A stretch of DNA of 64,000 nt from Paenibacillus polymyxa. Lineage in GTDB: Bacteria > Bacillota > Bacilli > Paenibacillales > Paenibacillaceae. The notes below the pieces were generated by a model. It searched no databases, had not been told where the DNA came from, and saw only the letters and a program-made list of their open reading frames with translations. Of the stretch, positions 26,497-35,303 are shown piece by piece. Numbering within the stretch: the first letter of the stretch is position 1; every line of letters begins with the position of its first letter. Location of the stretch: positions 1 to 64,000 of the forward strand of contig NZ_JAGGNR010000016.1 in assembly GCF_018614975.1 (NCBI RefSeq), in the 5' to 3' direction. The translations under genes were made by a program, and so were the position numbers.

Positions 26497-27344
26497 TGAT
26501 CTACGCAAGTGATCTGGACCAGACGCTGGTGTACTCCCGTCGTGCGCTCCGTATTCCCGAAGATACACCGGGACTTGTTCCCGCAGAGTGGATTAACGGC
26601 AAGTTATCTGCTTTTATGTCAGCATATGCACTGGAGCGGTTGCAGTCTTTGCCACAAGACATTGTATTTATGCCTGTGACGACACGTACCGTGGAGCAGT
26701 ACCGGCGCATTCATATTTTTCAGAACGAATGTATTCCGAAATATGCGGTGACGAGCAATGGTGGCAACATCATTGTAGACGGTCAGGTAGACGATGAATG
26801 GAACCTGCATATTCGTTCTTTGCTTCGTCAGCAGGCAGCTGCTCCCGAAGAGATCCTGGATTTATTTGACGATGTGCTGAGCCCGGAATGGGTAATTAAT
26901 AAGCGATTGTGTGATGAGCTGTTCTATGCACTGTTGATTGAACGTGACAAGCTTCCAATGGAGCGCATTGCGGACAAGATTCGGGTGTTAGAGACGCTTG
27001 GTTGGGAGAGCTCGATTCAGGGGCGCAAGCTCTATCTGGTGCCTTCGGCCGTAAACAAACGAGCTGCAGTGGAGCATATTAGGCAACGTATCGGTGATGT
27101 GCCTGTGATTGCTTCAGGTGACTCTTTGCTGGATCGTTGTTTGCTGGACTTTGCGCAGTATGCCATTGCTCCATCTCATGGAGAGCTGCATGTGGAGAGA
27201 CAGCGTGTACCTGAGCAAGTACCGTATCAATTTACGGAACAATTTGGTGCTTTTGCAGCGGATGAGATTCTCGATTACGTCCACCGTATTCATAACGATC
27301 AACAGACCCAGATAGACCATGCCGAGATAAGGGAGACCGTATAA
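26493..27344 (+). CDS. HAD family hydrolase of Ter island
   Basis: About 283 residues starting at ATG 26493 after GGAGGTGGCGGAG, overlapping the StiP stop by four bases. HAD motif I is D-L-D-Q-T-L (with an S before the first Asp), motif II lies in T-T-R-T and motif IV in A-S-G-D-S-L-L-D. It is probably a phosphatase acting on a phosphorylated sugar or nucleoside intermediate made by the neighbouring PRTase. The gene abuts the ATP-grasp gene without spacing. Confidence 0.85.
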   Translation: MMIYASDLDQTLVYSRRALRIPEDTPGLVPAEWINGKLSAFMSAYALERLQSLPQDIVFMPVTTRTVEQYRRIHIFQNECIPKYAVTSNGGNIIVDGQVDDEWNLHIRSLLRQQAAAPEEILDLFDDVLSPEWVINKRLCDELFYALLIERDKLPMERIADKIRVLETLGWESSIQGRKLYLVPSAVNKRAAVEHIRQRIGDVPVIASGDSLLDRCLLDFAQYAIAPSHGELHVERQRVPEQVPYQFTEQFGAFAADEILDYVHRIHNDQQTQIDHAEIRETV

Positions 27345-28394
27345 ATGAAAAAAATGAAGATTTACTTCAACCGCTGGTTCTCTGTAACGTATCATTATAT
27401 GAATGCGATTCGGGACAATGAGGATGGGTTTGAATTTGAAATCTACGGCACGCATCCTGATCCGGGACACATGGCATTACAGGGCTGTGATGTTGCAGAA
27501 GTTGAACCGCGTGTAACAGGCCGGGAATATGTAGATTTTTGCCTCGACTTTTGCCGTCGTCATCAGATTGATGTGTTTATTCCACGCTGGAACATGCTGG
27601 ATATCAGCAGACATATCTCCTTGTTCGAAGAGATTGGTACACGGGTTATCGTATGCTCGGATACGGAATTGCTGGAACAATTGATGGAGAAAGACCGCTT
27701 CTATGAATCGGTGCGTGAGAAGGGCATTATGGAGATTCCGGATTATTTCACCGTCAGTAATGCTGCACAATTCCAGCAAGCCTATGAGGCGCTGCGTGCA
27801 CGTGGACATGATGTATGCTTCAAACCATGTAATGGTGAGGGCGGCATGGGATTCCGGGTGATTAACAATGAACGTGATCCGTTGCAGGAGTTGTTCGGTT
27901 ATGCGCTTAACTCGATATCATATGAAGATGCCCTGCGTGCTTTCTCTTCTGCTCCGTCCTTTCCCAATGTCATGGTGATGGAGGTGCTGGAAGGATATGA
28001 ATACAGCATTGATTGTCTTTCGGACCGCAATGGGAAACTATTAACGGCTATTCCGCGTAGAAAAGAAAGAGGACGTTTGCGTTTGCTCGAAGAAAACGAG
28101 GAATTGCTGGCGATTGCCCGCAATGTGGCAGAGGTATATCGGATTCCTTATAATTTTAATATTCAGATGAAATATCGCAAGGATACACCGAAGCTGCTTG
28201 AGATCAATCCGCGAATGTCGGGTGGATTGCATATGTCTTGTCTGTCGGGCGTGAACTTCCCTTATCTGGCGGTCAAGTCTGCACTTGGCCATGATATTGG
28301 ACCACTTCATCCGAAGTTTGGCATACTGGGAAGTCATATCGAACAGCCATTTATAATCGACGTTCAGAAGGTAAGCGGAGTACACCACGTCTAG
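27345..28394 (+). CDS. ATP-grasp domain protein of Ter island
   Basis: This 349-residue protein has the ATP-grasp fold. A pre-ATP-grasp domain occupies about 1-110. ATP-binding strands follow: V-C-F-K-P-C-N-G-E-G-G-M-G-F-R, V-M-E-V-L-E-G-Y-E-Y-S-I-D and the metal-binding L-L-E-I-N-P-R-M-S-G-G. It would ligate an amine or thiol to a carboxylate using ATP. Its start follows the HAD stop directly. It closes the biosynthetic part of the island, with a MITE-like element just downstream. Confidence 0.87.
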   Translation: MKKMKIYFNRWFSVTYHYMNAIRDNEDGFEFEIYGTHPDPGHMALQGCDVAEVEPRVTGREYVDFCLDFCRRHQIDVFIPRWNMLDISRHISLFEEIGTRVIVCSDTELLEQLMEKDRFYESVREKGIMEIPDYFTVSNAAQFQQAYEALRARGHDVCFKPCNGEGGMGFRVINNERDPLQELFGYALNSISYEDALRAFSSAPSFPNVMVMEVLEGYEYSIDCLSDRNGKLLTAIPRRKERGRLRLLEENEELLAIARNVAEVYRIPYNFNIQMKYRKDTPKLLEINPRMSGGLHMSCLSGVNFPYLAVKSALGHDIGPLHPKFGILGSHIEQPFIIDVQKVSGVHHV

Positions 28395-28456
28395 CTGAGA
28401 ATTTCCCTCAACATTGACACCTTCTGGATGGTTTTTTTACAATACGGATGAGAGGT

Positions 28457-28624
28457 TATTCAAAAAGTCTACTTTTGATTACGAATAATGCCTTACGGCA
28501 TCATCAGCATCGAATATGAAACTCAGCCGAAATGTCCGTTGCTCACGTAGTTTTCCTACGCTCCGCTACTCCATTTCTATCTTCATTCCATCTTCTCGGT
28601 ACTGAAAACCAGACTTTTTGAATA
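28457..28624. mobile_element. MITE-like element, 168 bases with TA ends
   Basis: TTCAAAAAGTCT (28459-28470) and AGACTTTTTGAA (28611-28622) are perfect 12-base terminal inverted repeats, each flanked by TA as in IS630/Tc1-type target duplications. Inside are two more hairpins, ATGCC-TTAC-GGCAT and CGTAG-TTTTC-CTACG. No ORF is present. It sits between the ATP-grasp and XpaC-like genes. Confidence 0.7.
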
Positions 28625-28660
28625 TGCACTTTATGTGTTGTTAAGGCAGGAGGACAAGTA

Positions 28661-29416
28661 ATGTTACGGAAAACGAAGATAGGTATAGGCGCATTGGTCG
28701 GTTATGGTCTCGCGGCAATCACGAGTCCCTTTCTACCAGATGTTATCACGTGGGCAATTCCGGCACTGGCAACTGTGGTCGGGGGACTGATTCCTTCACG
28801 TTCCACGCCACGTACACAGGTGGAGGGTTCGTCATCAGCCTCTGTACCCATTACAGATATCGGCAATGAGCCACCATCCCGCTTGAATGGTGGACAAGCG
28901 CCGAGCGCAGTGCCAACAGGGGTTATAGATGCTTCTACGGCACAGTCCCATGCGAGTTCCACTCCCGCACAACATGCGGGCACAGAACAAGCGAAGCCTT
29001 CCCGGACCGAACCAGATCCTGTATTTGATCCGGTGATTGAATACCTGGAGGTTCTGGAGGACATGATCATCTCCGAAGGTCAGAAGAACGAGCTGGATAA
29101 TGAGATCGTGGAGAAATCACTGGCGTTGTTTGCCCGTTTGCAGCGAGTGATCCCTTCCCTTCAGGAGCTGAACAATGGGGATATCAACCATACGGTACGC
29201 AGACTGATTTTGAAAGACCTGAACGGTTTTATTAATCCATTTCTACGTTTGAGTGGAGAAGCCAAACGGAACAATCGGCGTATGCTTCTGAATGGTCTTC
29301 GAGACGTGGATTCCAAGATATCGGATATTGTATCAACGATTGAACATAAAGACTTGATGGAGCTCCAGAACAAAGCGGAACTAATACATCAACGGTATAA
29401 CAGCTCTGAATTATAG
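28661..29416 (+). CDS. XpaC-like coiled-coil membrane protein
   Basis: This 251-residue protein starts after AGGAGGACAAGTA. Residues 8-42 are hydrophobic with one or two membrane segments, followed by a low-complexity Ser/Ala/Pro/Thr linker (about 45-115). A helical C-terminal domain follows (Y-L-E-V-L-E-D-M-I-I-S-E-G-Q-K). It is the usual partner of TelA in Bacillota, where annotations call it XpaC or 5-bromo-4-chloroindolyl phosphate hydrolysis protein; that activity is not supported by any motif here. It lies 11 bases before telA. Confidence 0.7.
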   Translation: MLRKTKIGIGALVGYGLAAITSPFLPDVITWAIPALATVVGGLIPSRSTPRTQVEGSSSASVPITDIGNEPPSRLNGGQAPSAVPTGVIDASTAQSHASSTPAQHAGTEQAKPSRTEPDPVFDPVIEYLEVLEDMIISEGQKNELDNEIVEKSLALFARLQRVIPSLQELNNGDINHTVRRLILKDLNGFINPFLRLSGEAKRNNRRMLLNGLRDVDSKISDIVSTIEHKDLMELQNKAELIHQRYNSSEL

Positions 29417-29427
29417 GAGGGATTGGC

Positions 29428-30531
29428 ATGGCAACGGAATGGGCTCAGTTGAAGCAGGAAGATGAGCAACGGATTAACCAGGAAGCAACGCAGCTTATTC
29501 AAAAAGTGTCCCAAAGTGATCCGGCTCACCTGGATACCTTAATGGATGATATCGGTAAATTGGGTGTGAAAACACAAGAGAGAGCAGGACAGACTCTCAA
29601 GCTGCTTGATCGTCCAGTCAATGAACTGATGTCAGGGAATCGGGCCGAGGTATCCAACATGATCCTGAAGCTCCGTGATGAATGTGAGAGTCTGCAGCAG
29701 AGTAAAAATGTGAGTTTTGTCGGGAAGTTGTTACGTAAAAGCCCGCTGAAAAACTACGTGTACCGTTATCAATCCGTTCGCACAAACATTGATGCCATCA
29801 TTAACGGGTTGCGCGACGGCAAGGATAATCTGGAAGAAAGCATCGTGAATATGCGCCAATTGAAACGTTCTTCCATTCAGGAGATCTACAATCTGCAGAC
29901 CAAAATTTCCTTCGGTAATCAATTAAAAGCATTGTTTGAAACCGAGATCGCCAAGCCTGAGAACGAGAATCGTAAAGCACATCTGGAGCGTGGGTTGCGC
30001 AAAGTGGTAACACGTACCCAATCCATGACAGAGATGATCATGCTGTACAATCAGGCGATCGCAGCTACCGACATCATTAATGATAACAATGACAAGCTGA
30101 TTGATTCCGTTAATAATGCCATTGATAAAACAGCAAATCTGATCACCGTTTCGGCCATGATTGCGATGGCACTTAATGATCAGGAGAAGGTCATTTCTGC
30201 TGTGGAAGCTACGAATAAGACGATTGAAGATCAATTCAAGGAGAATGCCAGATTGTTGAAGACAACAACAGAGAAAACGAATGAGTTGTTGTCCAAACCT
30301 GCCATGTCCCTTGAAGCGGTCAATCAAGCGATGGGTGATCTGATGTCTGCGCTGGATCTTTCTGAGCAGTCGAATCGCCGGATCATCGAGAGCTGTAATG
30401 ACTATACCAACAAGATGACAACCCTTAACGCCAAAATGAGTGATCGACTGGGTCTGGAAGGGCCGAAAGCTACTGCCATTCCGGAGAAAAACAAACCGGA
30501 TTCCAGCGCACTAGGGTCTTTCCTGGATTAG
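29428..30531 (+). CDS. telA: TelA family toxic anion resistance protein
   Basis: This is a 367-residue, almost wholly helical protein of the TelA/KlaA family. Recognisable segments are G-K-L-L-R-K-S-P-L-K-N-Y-V-Y-R-Y-Q-S-V and the coiled-coil stretch V-E-A-T-N-K-T-I-E-D-Q-F-K-E-N-A. TelA proteins are linked to tolerance of tellurite and cell-wall-active compounds, though the mechanism is unclear. It is cytoplasmic and follows the XpaC-like gene with an AGGAGG site. It is the last gene of the Ter island. Confidence 0.9.
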   Translation: MATEWAQLKQEDEQRINQEATQLIQKVSQSDPAHLDTLMDDIGKLGVKTQERAGQTLKLLDRPVNELMSGNRAEVSNMILKLRDECESLQQSKNVSFVGKLLRKSPLKNYVYRYQSVRTNIDAIINGLRDGKDNLEESIVNMRQLKRSSIQEIYNLQTKISFGNQLKALFETEIAKPENENRKAHLERGLRKVVTRTQSMTEMIMLYNQAIAATDIINDNNDKLIDSVNNAIDKTANLITVSAMIAMALNDQEKVISAVEATNKTIEDQFKENARLLKTTTEKTNELLSKPAMSLEAVNQAMGDLMSALDLSEQSNRRIIESCNDYTNKMTTLNAKMSDRLGLEGPKATAIPEKNKPDSSALGSFLD

Positions 30532-30843
30532 GGTAGGACTCGCTGCATATGGCATGGACATCACTACATGTATTTATTTTCTACGAGGGACGCTGAGTGC
30601 GTCTCTTGTTTCATTTGTTCGATAAAATGAAGTTAAAATCTGGGGATAACAGCGATTGGAAGGTTATTCTGTCATCGTAGTATCAGTGTAAATAATCTTT
30701 AGTTCAACTGCCAAAATGATGAGAAGTTTATTGTATTGGGAAAAGTAGGGTAATAAGAATAGAAGCGGCATTGTAAAATACGCTATAATAACCATATGTG
30801 TACATAGAAATGATTACATATTGGACGAAGTGGAGAAATCAAC
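30532..30843. other. Non-coding region before ABC exporter
   Basis: The gap of 312 bases holds a terminator hairpin for telA (30585-30607: GAGGGACGC with GCGTCTCTT) and, near 30784, a TATAAT -10 that likely starts the leader and ABC transcript. I see nothing else in it. Confidence 0.6.
30585..30612 (+). terminator. Terminator after telA
   Basis: GAGGGACGC pairs with GCGTCTCTT (two G-T pairs) around TGAGT, followed by GTTTCATTT. Moderate strength. Confidence 0.5.
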
Positions 30844-30915
30844 ATGTCTAATGGAGGCTCTGAGCTGGAACGTGTTATCGGTTTAGGGTGCTCCGGCCCG
30901 GAGGAATGCTTATGA
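30844..30915 (+). CDS. 23-residue leader peptide upstream of ABC exporter
   Basis: An ATG at 30844, preceded by TGGAG at good spacing, opens a 23-codon frame (M-S-N-G-G-S-E-L-E-R-V-I-G-L-G-C-S-G-P-E-E-C-L). Its stop TGA overlaps the ATG of the exporter gene at 30912. The reading frame passes through a hairpin that covers the exporter's ribosome site. This layout resembles leader peptides such as BmrB of Bacillus subtilis, which control heterodimeric drug exporters in response to ribosome stalling. No homolog search could be done. Being short, it could be fortuitous. Confidence 0.5.
   Translation: MSNGGSELERVIGLGCSGPEECL
30891..30903 (+). promoter_or_regulatory. Hairpin masking exporter Shine-Dalgarno
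   Basis: CTCCG (30891-30895) pairs with CGGAG (30899-30903) around a three-base loop. The second arm overlaps the GGAGG (30900-30904) that serves the ATG at 30912. Ribosomes translating the leader would open it. Confidence 0.5.
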
Positions 30916-32720
30916 TCAAGTTGTTGTACTACTTGAAGAAGTACCGAGTTGCCGCGATTGCAGCCCTGGTCATGATGTTAATTGAGCTTGCGGTGGAGCT
31001 GGCTCAGCCTTATCTGATCTCCAAGATCATTGATAACGGGATTCAGCAGGGAGACCTTTCTGTTGTCTGGTTGTGGGGCGGTGTGCTGGTTGGTAGTGCT
31101 GTGGTGGCTTTTGCTGCCGGAATTGCCAGTTCGTTCTTTGCATCCCATGCGAGTCTGGGGTTCGGATACGATCTGCGGGAGAAGTTGTATGAGAAAGTGC
31201 AGACGTTCTCTTATGCGGTCTTCAATCGTTTTGCGACATCTTCCCTGATTACGCGACTAACGGGAGATGTTACTCAGGTTCAGGACACCGTCTTCATGAG
31301 TCTGCGATTCATGACACGTGTGCCGCTGGTGGTTATTGGTAGCATGATTATGGCAGTAATCGTGAATCCAAGATTGGGTCTGCTGTTGGTTGTCATGGTG
31401 CCTGTACTGCTCATTGTTGTGGTGTGGATGATTAAAAAGGCAGCGCTGCTGTTCCGCAATGTGCAGCGCAGACTGGATGCCGTCAACGGAGTCATCCAGG
31501 AGAATCTGACAGGCATTCGGCTGATCCGTGTCTTTGTACGGATGGGCCATGAGATTGAACGCTTTGCCGGATTCAGCGGCAAGCTGATGAAAGGCACAAT
31601 CTCCGCGCTACGCCTGACGGAGACGACAATGCCGTTCATGCTGCTGATGATGAACGTTTGTATCATCGCGGTGTTGTGGTTTGGACGAGTCGATATCGCC
31701 TCTGGTAATGCAACTGTGGGTGAAGTGGTTGCCGTCATTAACTATCTGCTTCGCACAATTGGTGCCATGTCTGCGTTGTCATGGATTCTGGTAACCTTCT
31801 CCAGAGCAAGCGCTTCGGCGCAACGTCTGAATGAAGTGTTTCATACGGAGGACACGTCGGAGACTGAACAGACGAAGTCGTTATCAACGTCTGCACCATC
31901 TGCTGGATCTATGAAATCTTCGCATTTTCCGCAATCTGTATACCCGGCGAAGAAACAGCGCGCTGTGCAGGGAGCGGTTGAATTCCGCAGTGTAGGCTTC
32001 AGTTATCCGAATAGTGAAATTACAGTACTGGATAATATCACATTCACTGCAAAAGCGGGGGAGCGCATTGCCATTATGGGAGCAACAGGCTCAGGCAAAT
32101 CCTCGCTGGTACAACTCATTCCCCGGTTATACACAGAGGACCAAGGAAAGGTACGGATTGATGGTGCTGATGCATCAGAGCTGGATCTGTCCATACTGCG
32201 TGGTGCGATTGGTTATGTGCCTCAGGAAGTTGTCCTGTTTACCGGTTCTATCCGGGAGAATATTGCCTGGGGCCAGGAAGATGCTACCTTGGAGGAGATT
32301 GTGGAAGCTGCAAAGCGCGCGCAGATCCATGAAACGATTGAGAATTTACCAAATGGTTATGATACATTGCTGGGTCAACGGGGAGTGAATCTCTCCGGTG
32401 GACAGAAGCAACGACTTTCCATTGCACGAGCACTGGTACGTAGACCAAGAATTCTAATTCTGGACGATAGCACAAGTGCGCTGGATGTGGCTACAGAAGG
32501 CAGACTGCTCGATGCGCTGGAGGAATTGTCGTGTACCACGTTTATCATCACCCAGAAGATCAGTTCGACCACTTCGGCGGACCTGATTCTGCTGCTGGAT
32601 GATGGACAACTTATTGGACAGGGAAAACATGAAGATCTGATGGAATCGTCAGAGCTGTATCGCCGAATTCATGAATCACAATACGGGGAGGGTGCACAGC
32701 ATGTTCAAAGCATTCATTGA
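30912..32720 (+). CDS. ABC exporter half-transporter, degenerate-site subunit
   Basis: About 602 residues. The ATG at 30912 is seven bases after GGAGG; an earlier GTG at 30888 lacks a site. Six membrane helices occupy about 1-300 and the ATPase about 360-590, with Walker A G-A-T-G-S-G-K-S-S and a canonical signature L-S-G-G-Q. Walker B reads I-L-I-L-D-D, with Asp in place of the catalytic Glu, and the switch His is replaced by Gln (I-T-Q-K). These are marks of the degenerate subunit in heterodimeric exporters such as BmrC or TM287. Its partner follows with a 20-base overlap. Likely a multidrug or lipid exporter. Confidence 0.9.
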   Translation: MIKLLYYLKKYRVAAIAALVMMLIELAVELAQPYLISKIIDNGIQQGDLSVVWLWGGVLVGSAVVAFAAGIASSFFASHASLGFGYDLREKLYEKVQTFSYAVFNRFATSSLITRLTGDVTQVQDTVFMSLRFMTRVPLVVIGSMIMAVIVNPRLGLLLVVMVPVLLIVVVWMIKKAALLFRNVQRRLDAVNGVIQENLTGIRLIRVFVRMGHEIERFAGFSGKLMKGTISALRLTETTMPFMLLMMNVCIIAVLWFGRVDIASGNATVGEVVAVINYLLRTIGAMSALSWILVTFSRASASAQRLNEVFHTEDTSETEQTKSLSTSAPSAGSMKSSHFPQSVYPAKKQRAVQGAVEFRSVGFSYPNSEITVLDNITFTAKAGERIAIMGATGSGKSSLVQLIPRLYTEDQGKVRIDGADASELDLSILRGAIGYVPQEVVLFTGSIRENIAWGQEDATLEEIVEAAKRAQIHETIENLPNGYDTLLGQRGVNLSGGQKQRLSIARALVRRPRILILDDSTSALDVATEGRLLDALEELSCTTFIITQKISSTTSADLILLLDDGQLIGQGKHEDLMESSELYRRIHESQYGEGAQHVQSIH

Positions 32721-34539
32721 GCCTTTCCGTCAGCCACCCCCGCCGATTGATCCCGAGACGCTACGGTCAGGTGGTGGACGCAAACCCAAGGCACGGGCGA
32801 AGAACTGGTCCGGTACGTTAGGCCGGATCTGGACGTATCTGGCACGGCGTAAGGTCAAGCTGTCCATGGTACTGTTGATGGTGTTCGCCAGCTCTGCACT
32901 CGCTTTGCTGGGCCCTTACATGGTAGGGATGGCCGTGGATGATTTTATTGCGGGTGAAGGAGGCTCCAGTTGGACTCGATTTCTGATTGGATTAACCGCA
33001 GTGTATGTCTTGTTCTCTTTTACATCCTGGTTACAAAACATATGGATGATCGAAATTGCACAGGAAACCGTGTTCCGCATGCGGTATGATCTGTTCTCCC
33101 ATCTGCACAAGCTGCCAATTCCATTCTTCGGGAAACGCCAGCAGGGGGAGATTATGAGCCGGGTGACCAATGATATTGAGAATGTCAGCGGTACGCTGAA
33201 CAGCTCGGCCATCCAGATTTTCTCAAGTGTATTAACACTGCTGGGAACGTTTGGGGTTATGCTCTGGCTCAGTCCGCTACTGACCTTGCTTACTTTTATC
33301 GTTGTACCTTTGATGGCCATCGGCATGCGTTGGATTACGCGCAGAACGGGACCGCTCTTCAAGGAGCGGCAGCGTAATCTCGGTGAACTTAACGGTTACA
33401 TCGAAGAGACATTATCCGGGCAGCGGATCATTAAGGCATTCTCGCAAGAGGAGCGAGTGATTCGCGGTTTTGAGGAGCGAAATACCCGCATCCGGATTTC
33501 CGGTTTCTGGGCACAGACGATCTCCGGTTTTATCCCGAAACTGATGAATGGATTGAATAACCTAAGCTTTGCGATTGTGGCAGGCATCGGTGGTATTCTG
33601 GCGATTCAGGGTTCGGTTACAGTCGGGGTGATTATTATCTTTGTGGAATATGCCCGTCAATTCACCCGTCCGCTGAATGATCTGGCGAACCAGTGGAATA
33701 CGTTATTGTCCGCGATTGCGGGGGCTGAGCGTGTATTCGAGGTACTGGACGAAGATGAGGAAGCGAAGGATGAAGGGGCAGCGGTATCTCTGGACAAGGT
33801 AGAGGGTGCTGTTCGCTTCGACAAAGTATCCTTTGGATACGATGAAGGACGTAACATTTTGCATGACATCAGCTTTGAAGCCAAACCGGGTGAGATGATT
33901 GCCCTTGTAGGTCCGACCGGAGCGGGGAAAACAACATTAATTCAGCTATTATCACGTTTCTATGATCCGACAGGTGGCACATTAACGGTAGATGGACGCG
34001 ATATGACCACCATTCGGCGTGAGAATCTGCGGTCACATATGGCATTTGTACTACAGGATTCATTTCTGTTTCAGGGCACAATTCGGGAAAATATTCGGTT
34101 TGGCCGTCTCGATGCGACGGATGAAGAGGTGGAAGCAGCCTCCCGGCTGGCGAATGCCCATTCCTTCATTGTGCGAATGAAGGACGGGTACGACAAAGTG
34201 CTCCAGGCCGACGGGAGCGGCATTAGTCAGGGGCAGAAGCAATTACTCGCCATTGCCCGGGCAATCTTGGCAGATCCATCCATACTCGTACTGGACGAAG
34301 CGACGAGCAGTATTGATACTGTCACGGAGATCAAAATTCAGGAAGGGCTGCAACGTCTGATGCAAGGCCGTACCAGCTTTGTCATTGCCCACAGGCTGAA
34401 CACGATCCGCCAGGCTGATCGGATTTTGGTACTGAAGGATGGTCATCTACTGGAGCAAGGCTCGCATGATGCCCTGCTGGAACAAGGCGGTTTCTACAGC
34501 GAGCTGTATTACAGTCAGCTACGTAAAAAGGCGCAATAG
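32701..34539 (+). CDS. ABC exporter half-transporter, consensus-site subunit
   Basis: About 612 residues. The ATG at 32701 has GGGGAGGG upstream. Six membrane segments precede an ATPase with Walker A G-P-T-G-A-G-K-T-T, Walker B I-L-V-L-D-E-A-T-S (catalytic Glu present) and switch I-A-H-R. Its signature is degenerate, G-I-S-Q-G-Q instead of L-S-G-G-Q. The two subunits thus complement each other: one full and one degenerate ATP site, as in BmrCD-type exporters. The N-terminus has a Pro-rich segment (P-P-P-P-I-D-P) before the first helix. Confidence 0.9.
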   Translation: MFKAFIEPFRQPPPPIDPETLRSGGGRKPKARAKNWSGTLGRIWTYLARRKVKLSMVLLMVFASSALALLGPYMVGMAVDDFIAGEGGSSWTRFLIGLTAVYVLFSFTSWLQNIWMIEIAQETVFRMRYDLFSHLHKLPIPFFGKRQQGEIMSRVTNDIENVSGTLNSSAIQIFSSVLTLLGTFGVMLWLSPLLTLLTFIVVPLMAIGMRWITRRTGPLFKERQRNLGELNGYIEETLSGQRIIKAFSQEERVIRGFEERNTRIRISGFWAQTISGFIPKLMNGLNNLSFAIVAGIGGILAIQGSVTVGVIIIFVEYARQFTRPLNDLANQWNTLLSAIAGAERVFEVLDEDEEAKDEGAAVSLDKVEGAVRFDKVSFGYDEGRNILHDISFEAKPGEMIALVGPTGAGKTTLIQLLSRFYDPTGGTLTVDGRDMTTIRRENLRSHMAFVLQDSFLFQGTIRENIRFGRLDATDEEVEAASRLANAHSFIVRMKDGYDKVLQADGSGISQGQKQLLAIARAILADPSILVLDEATSSIDTVTEIKIQEGLQRLMQGRTSFVIAHRLNTIRQADRILVLKDGHLLEQGSHDALLEQGGFYSELYYSQLRKKAQ

Positions 34540-34586
34540 TCATTTTGGATAATATGGGACATGTATTAGAGAACTTGTAGGTATGT

Positions 34587-34634
34587 AAAAAGAGCAGGGA
34601 TGAGGGCGCGATGCTCCTCACTTCTGCTCTTTTT
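34587..34634 (+). terminator. Terminator after ABC exporter
   Basis: AAAAAGAGCAG pairs with CTGCTCTTTTT around a 26-base loop, with a T-run. Confidence 0.75.
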
Positions 34635-34783
34635 GCATATTATATTGAATAAACGTGGGAAATGAAACTGCAATTGTGTGTTAAAATATGGATATATTGG
34701 AATGAGTCCGTTTTTGGAAGGTTGCCAGACGTATGCCTATAGTCAGTCAAGTGATGTACTAAAAGAGAGGAGGGCAATGCGGA

Positions 34784-35119
34784 ATGGAATTCGAATTTGG
34801 GAATGCTGCTATTCTTCTACCCCCTGTTCACATTATTATTATCGCAATCATTATTCTTTTCTTTCTGGTAAGGTGGAGCAAGCAATTAGAAACAAGGCGT
34901 TTTACGGTTTTCTTTTACTTTTTGATTAGTACGTTCATTACTCCAATTTATTCTCAAAGTACAACAAAAGGTGTCTTTGAGCTATGGATTCCTTTAGGAT
35001 TTATAGTAGTTTTCTTGTATTTGATTCGCAGCGAAAGAAATCATCCATCTAAAATGAAAGCGAGTATCTTAGGGTTTTCCATAGCCTTATATCAGTTAAT
35101 TCTTCAATATTTCGGATAG
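34784..35119 (+). CDS. Small hydrophobic membrane protein
   Basis: This 111-residue protein has three hydrophobic segments (I-I-I-I-A-I-I-I-L-F-F-L-V, V-F-F-Y-F-L-I-S-T-F, and W-I-P-L-G-F-I-V-V-F-L-Y-L). GAGGAGG lies about 11 bases before the ATG. A competing frame opens at 34777 but gives a poor Cys/His/Tyr-rich product. Function unknown; it is probably monocistronic. Confidence 0.5.
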   Translation: MEFEFGNAAILLPPVHIIIIAIIILFFLVRWSKQLETRRFTVFFYFLISTFITPIYSQSTTKGVFELWIPLGFIVVFLYLIRSERNHPSKMKASILGFSIALYQLILQYFG

Positions 35120-35255
35120 ATTTTAATATTCCCACTAAGGTTATGACTGTTCAGCGATAGTAGCCTCAATGACTAATGTCCATGAACTCCCTGCGGATTA
35201 CACCGGCAGTTTACGGCATTTAAAATGAGGTAGCCGATTAGAAAACTGATGGGTT

Positions 35256-35303
35256 AAATGAGAAGGAGCAGGTCCTGTGATCAGGATCTGCTCTTTCTCA
35301 TTT
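35256..35303. terminator. Bidirectional terminator at end of nucleotidase
   Basis: AAATGAGAAGGAGCAG and CTGCTCTTTCTCATTT form a long stem with inner pairing of TCCTG and CAGGA. It overlaps the nucleotidase stop codon. Confidence 0.8.

Noticed and set aside
28457..28624. Possible riboswitch or structured leader before the XpaC-like gene
   Set aside because: The fold is explained by terminal inverted repeats with TA flanks, pointing to a MITE-like element; no riboswitch motif was recognised.
34678..34929. 83-codon frame overlapping the small membrane protein gene at 34784
   Set aside because: Its product is Cys/Tyr/His-rich and its start lacks a ribosome site; the alternative frame gives clean membrane helices.
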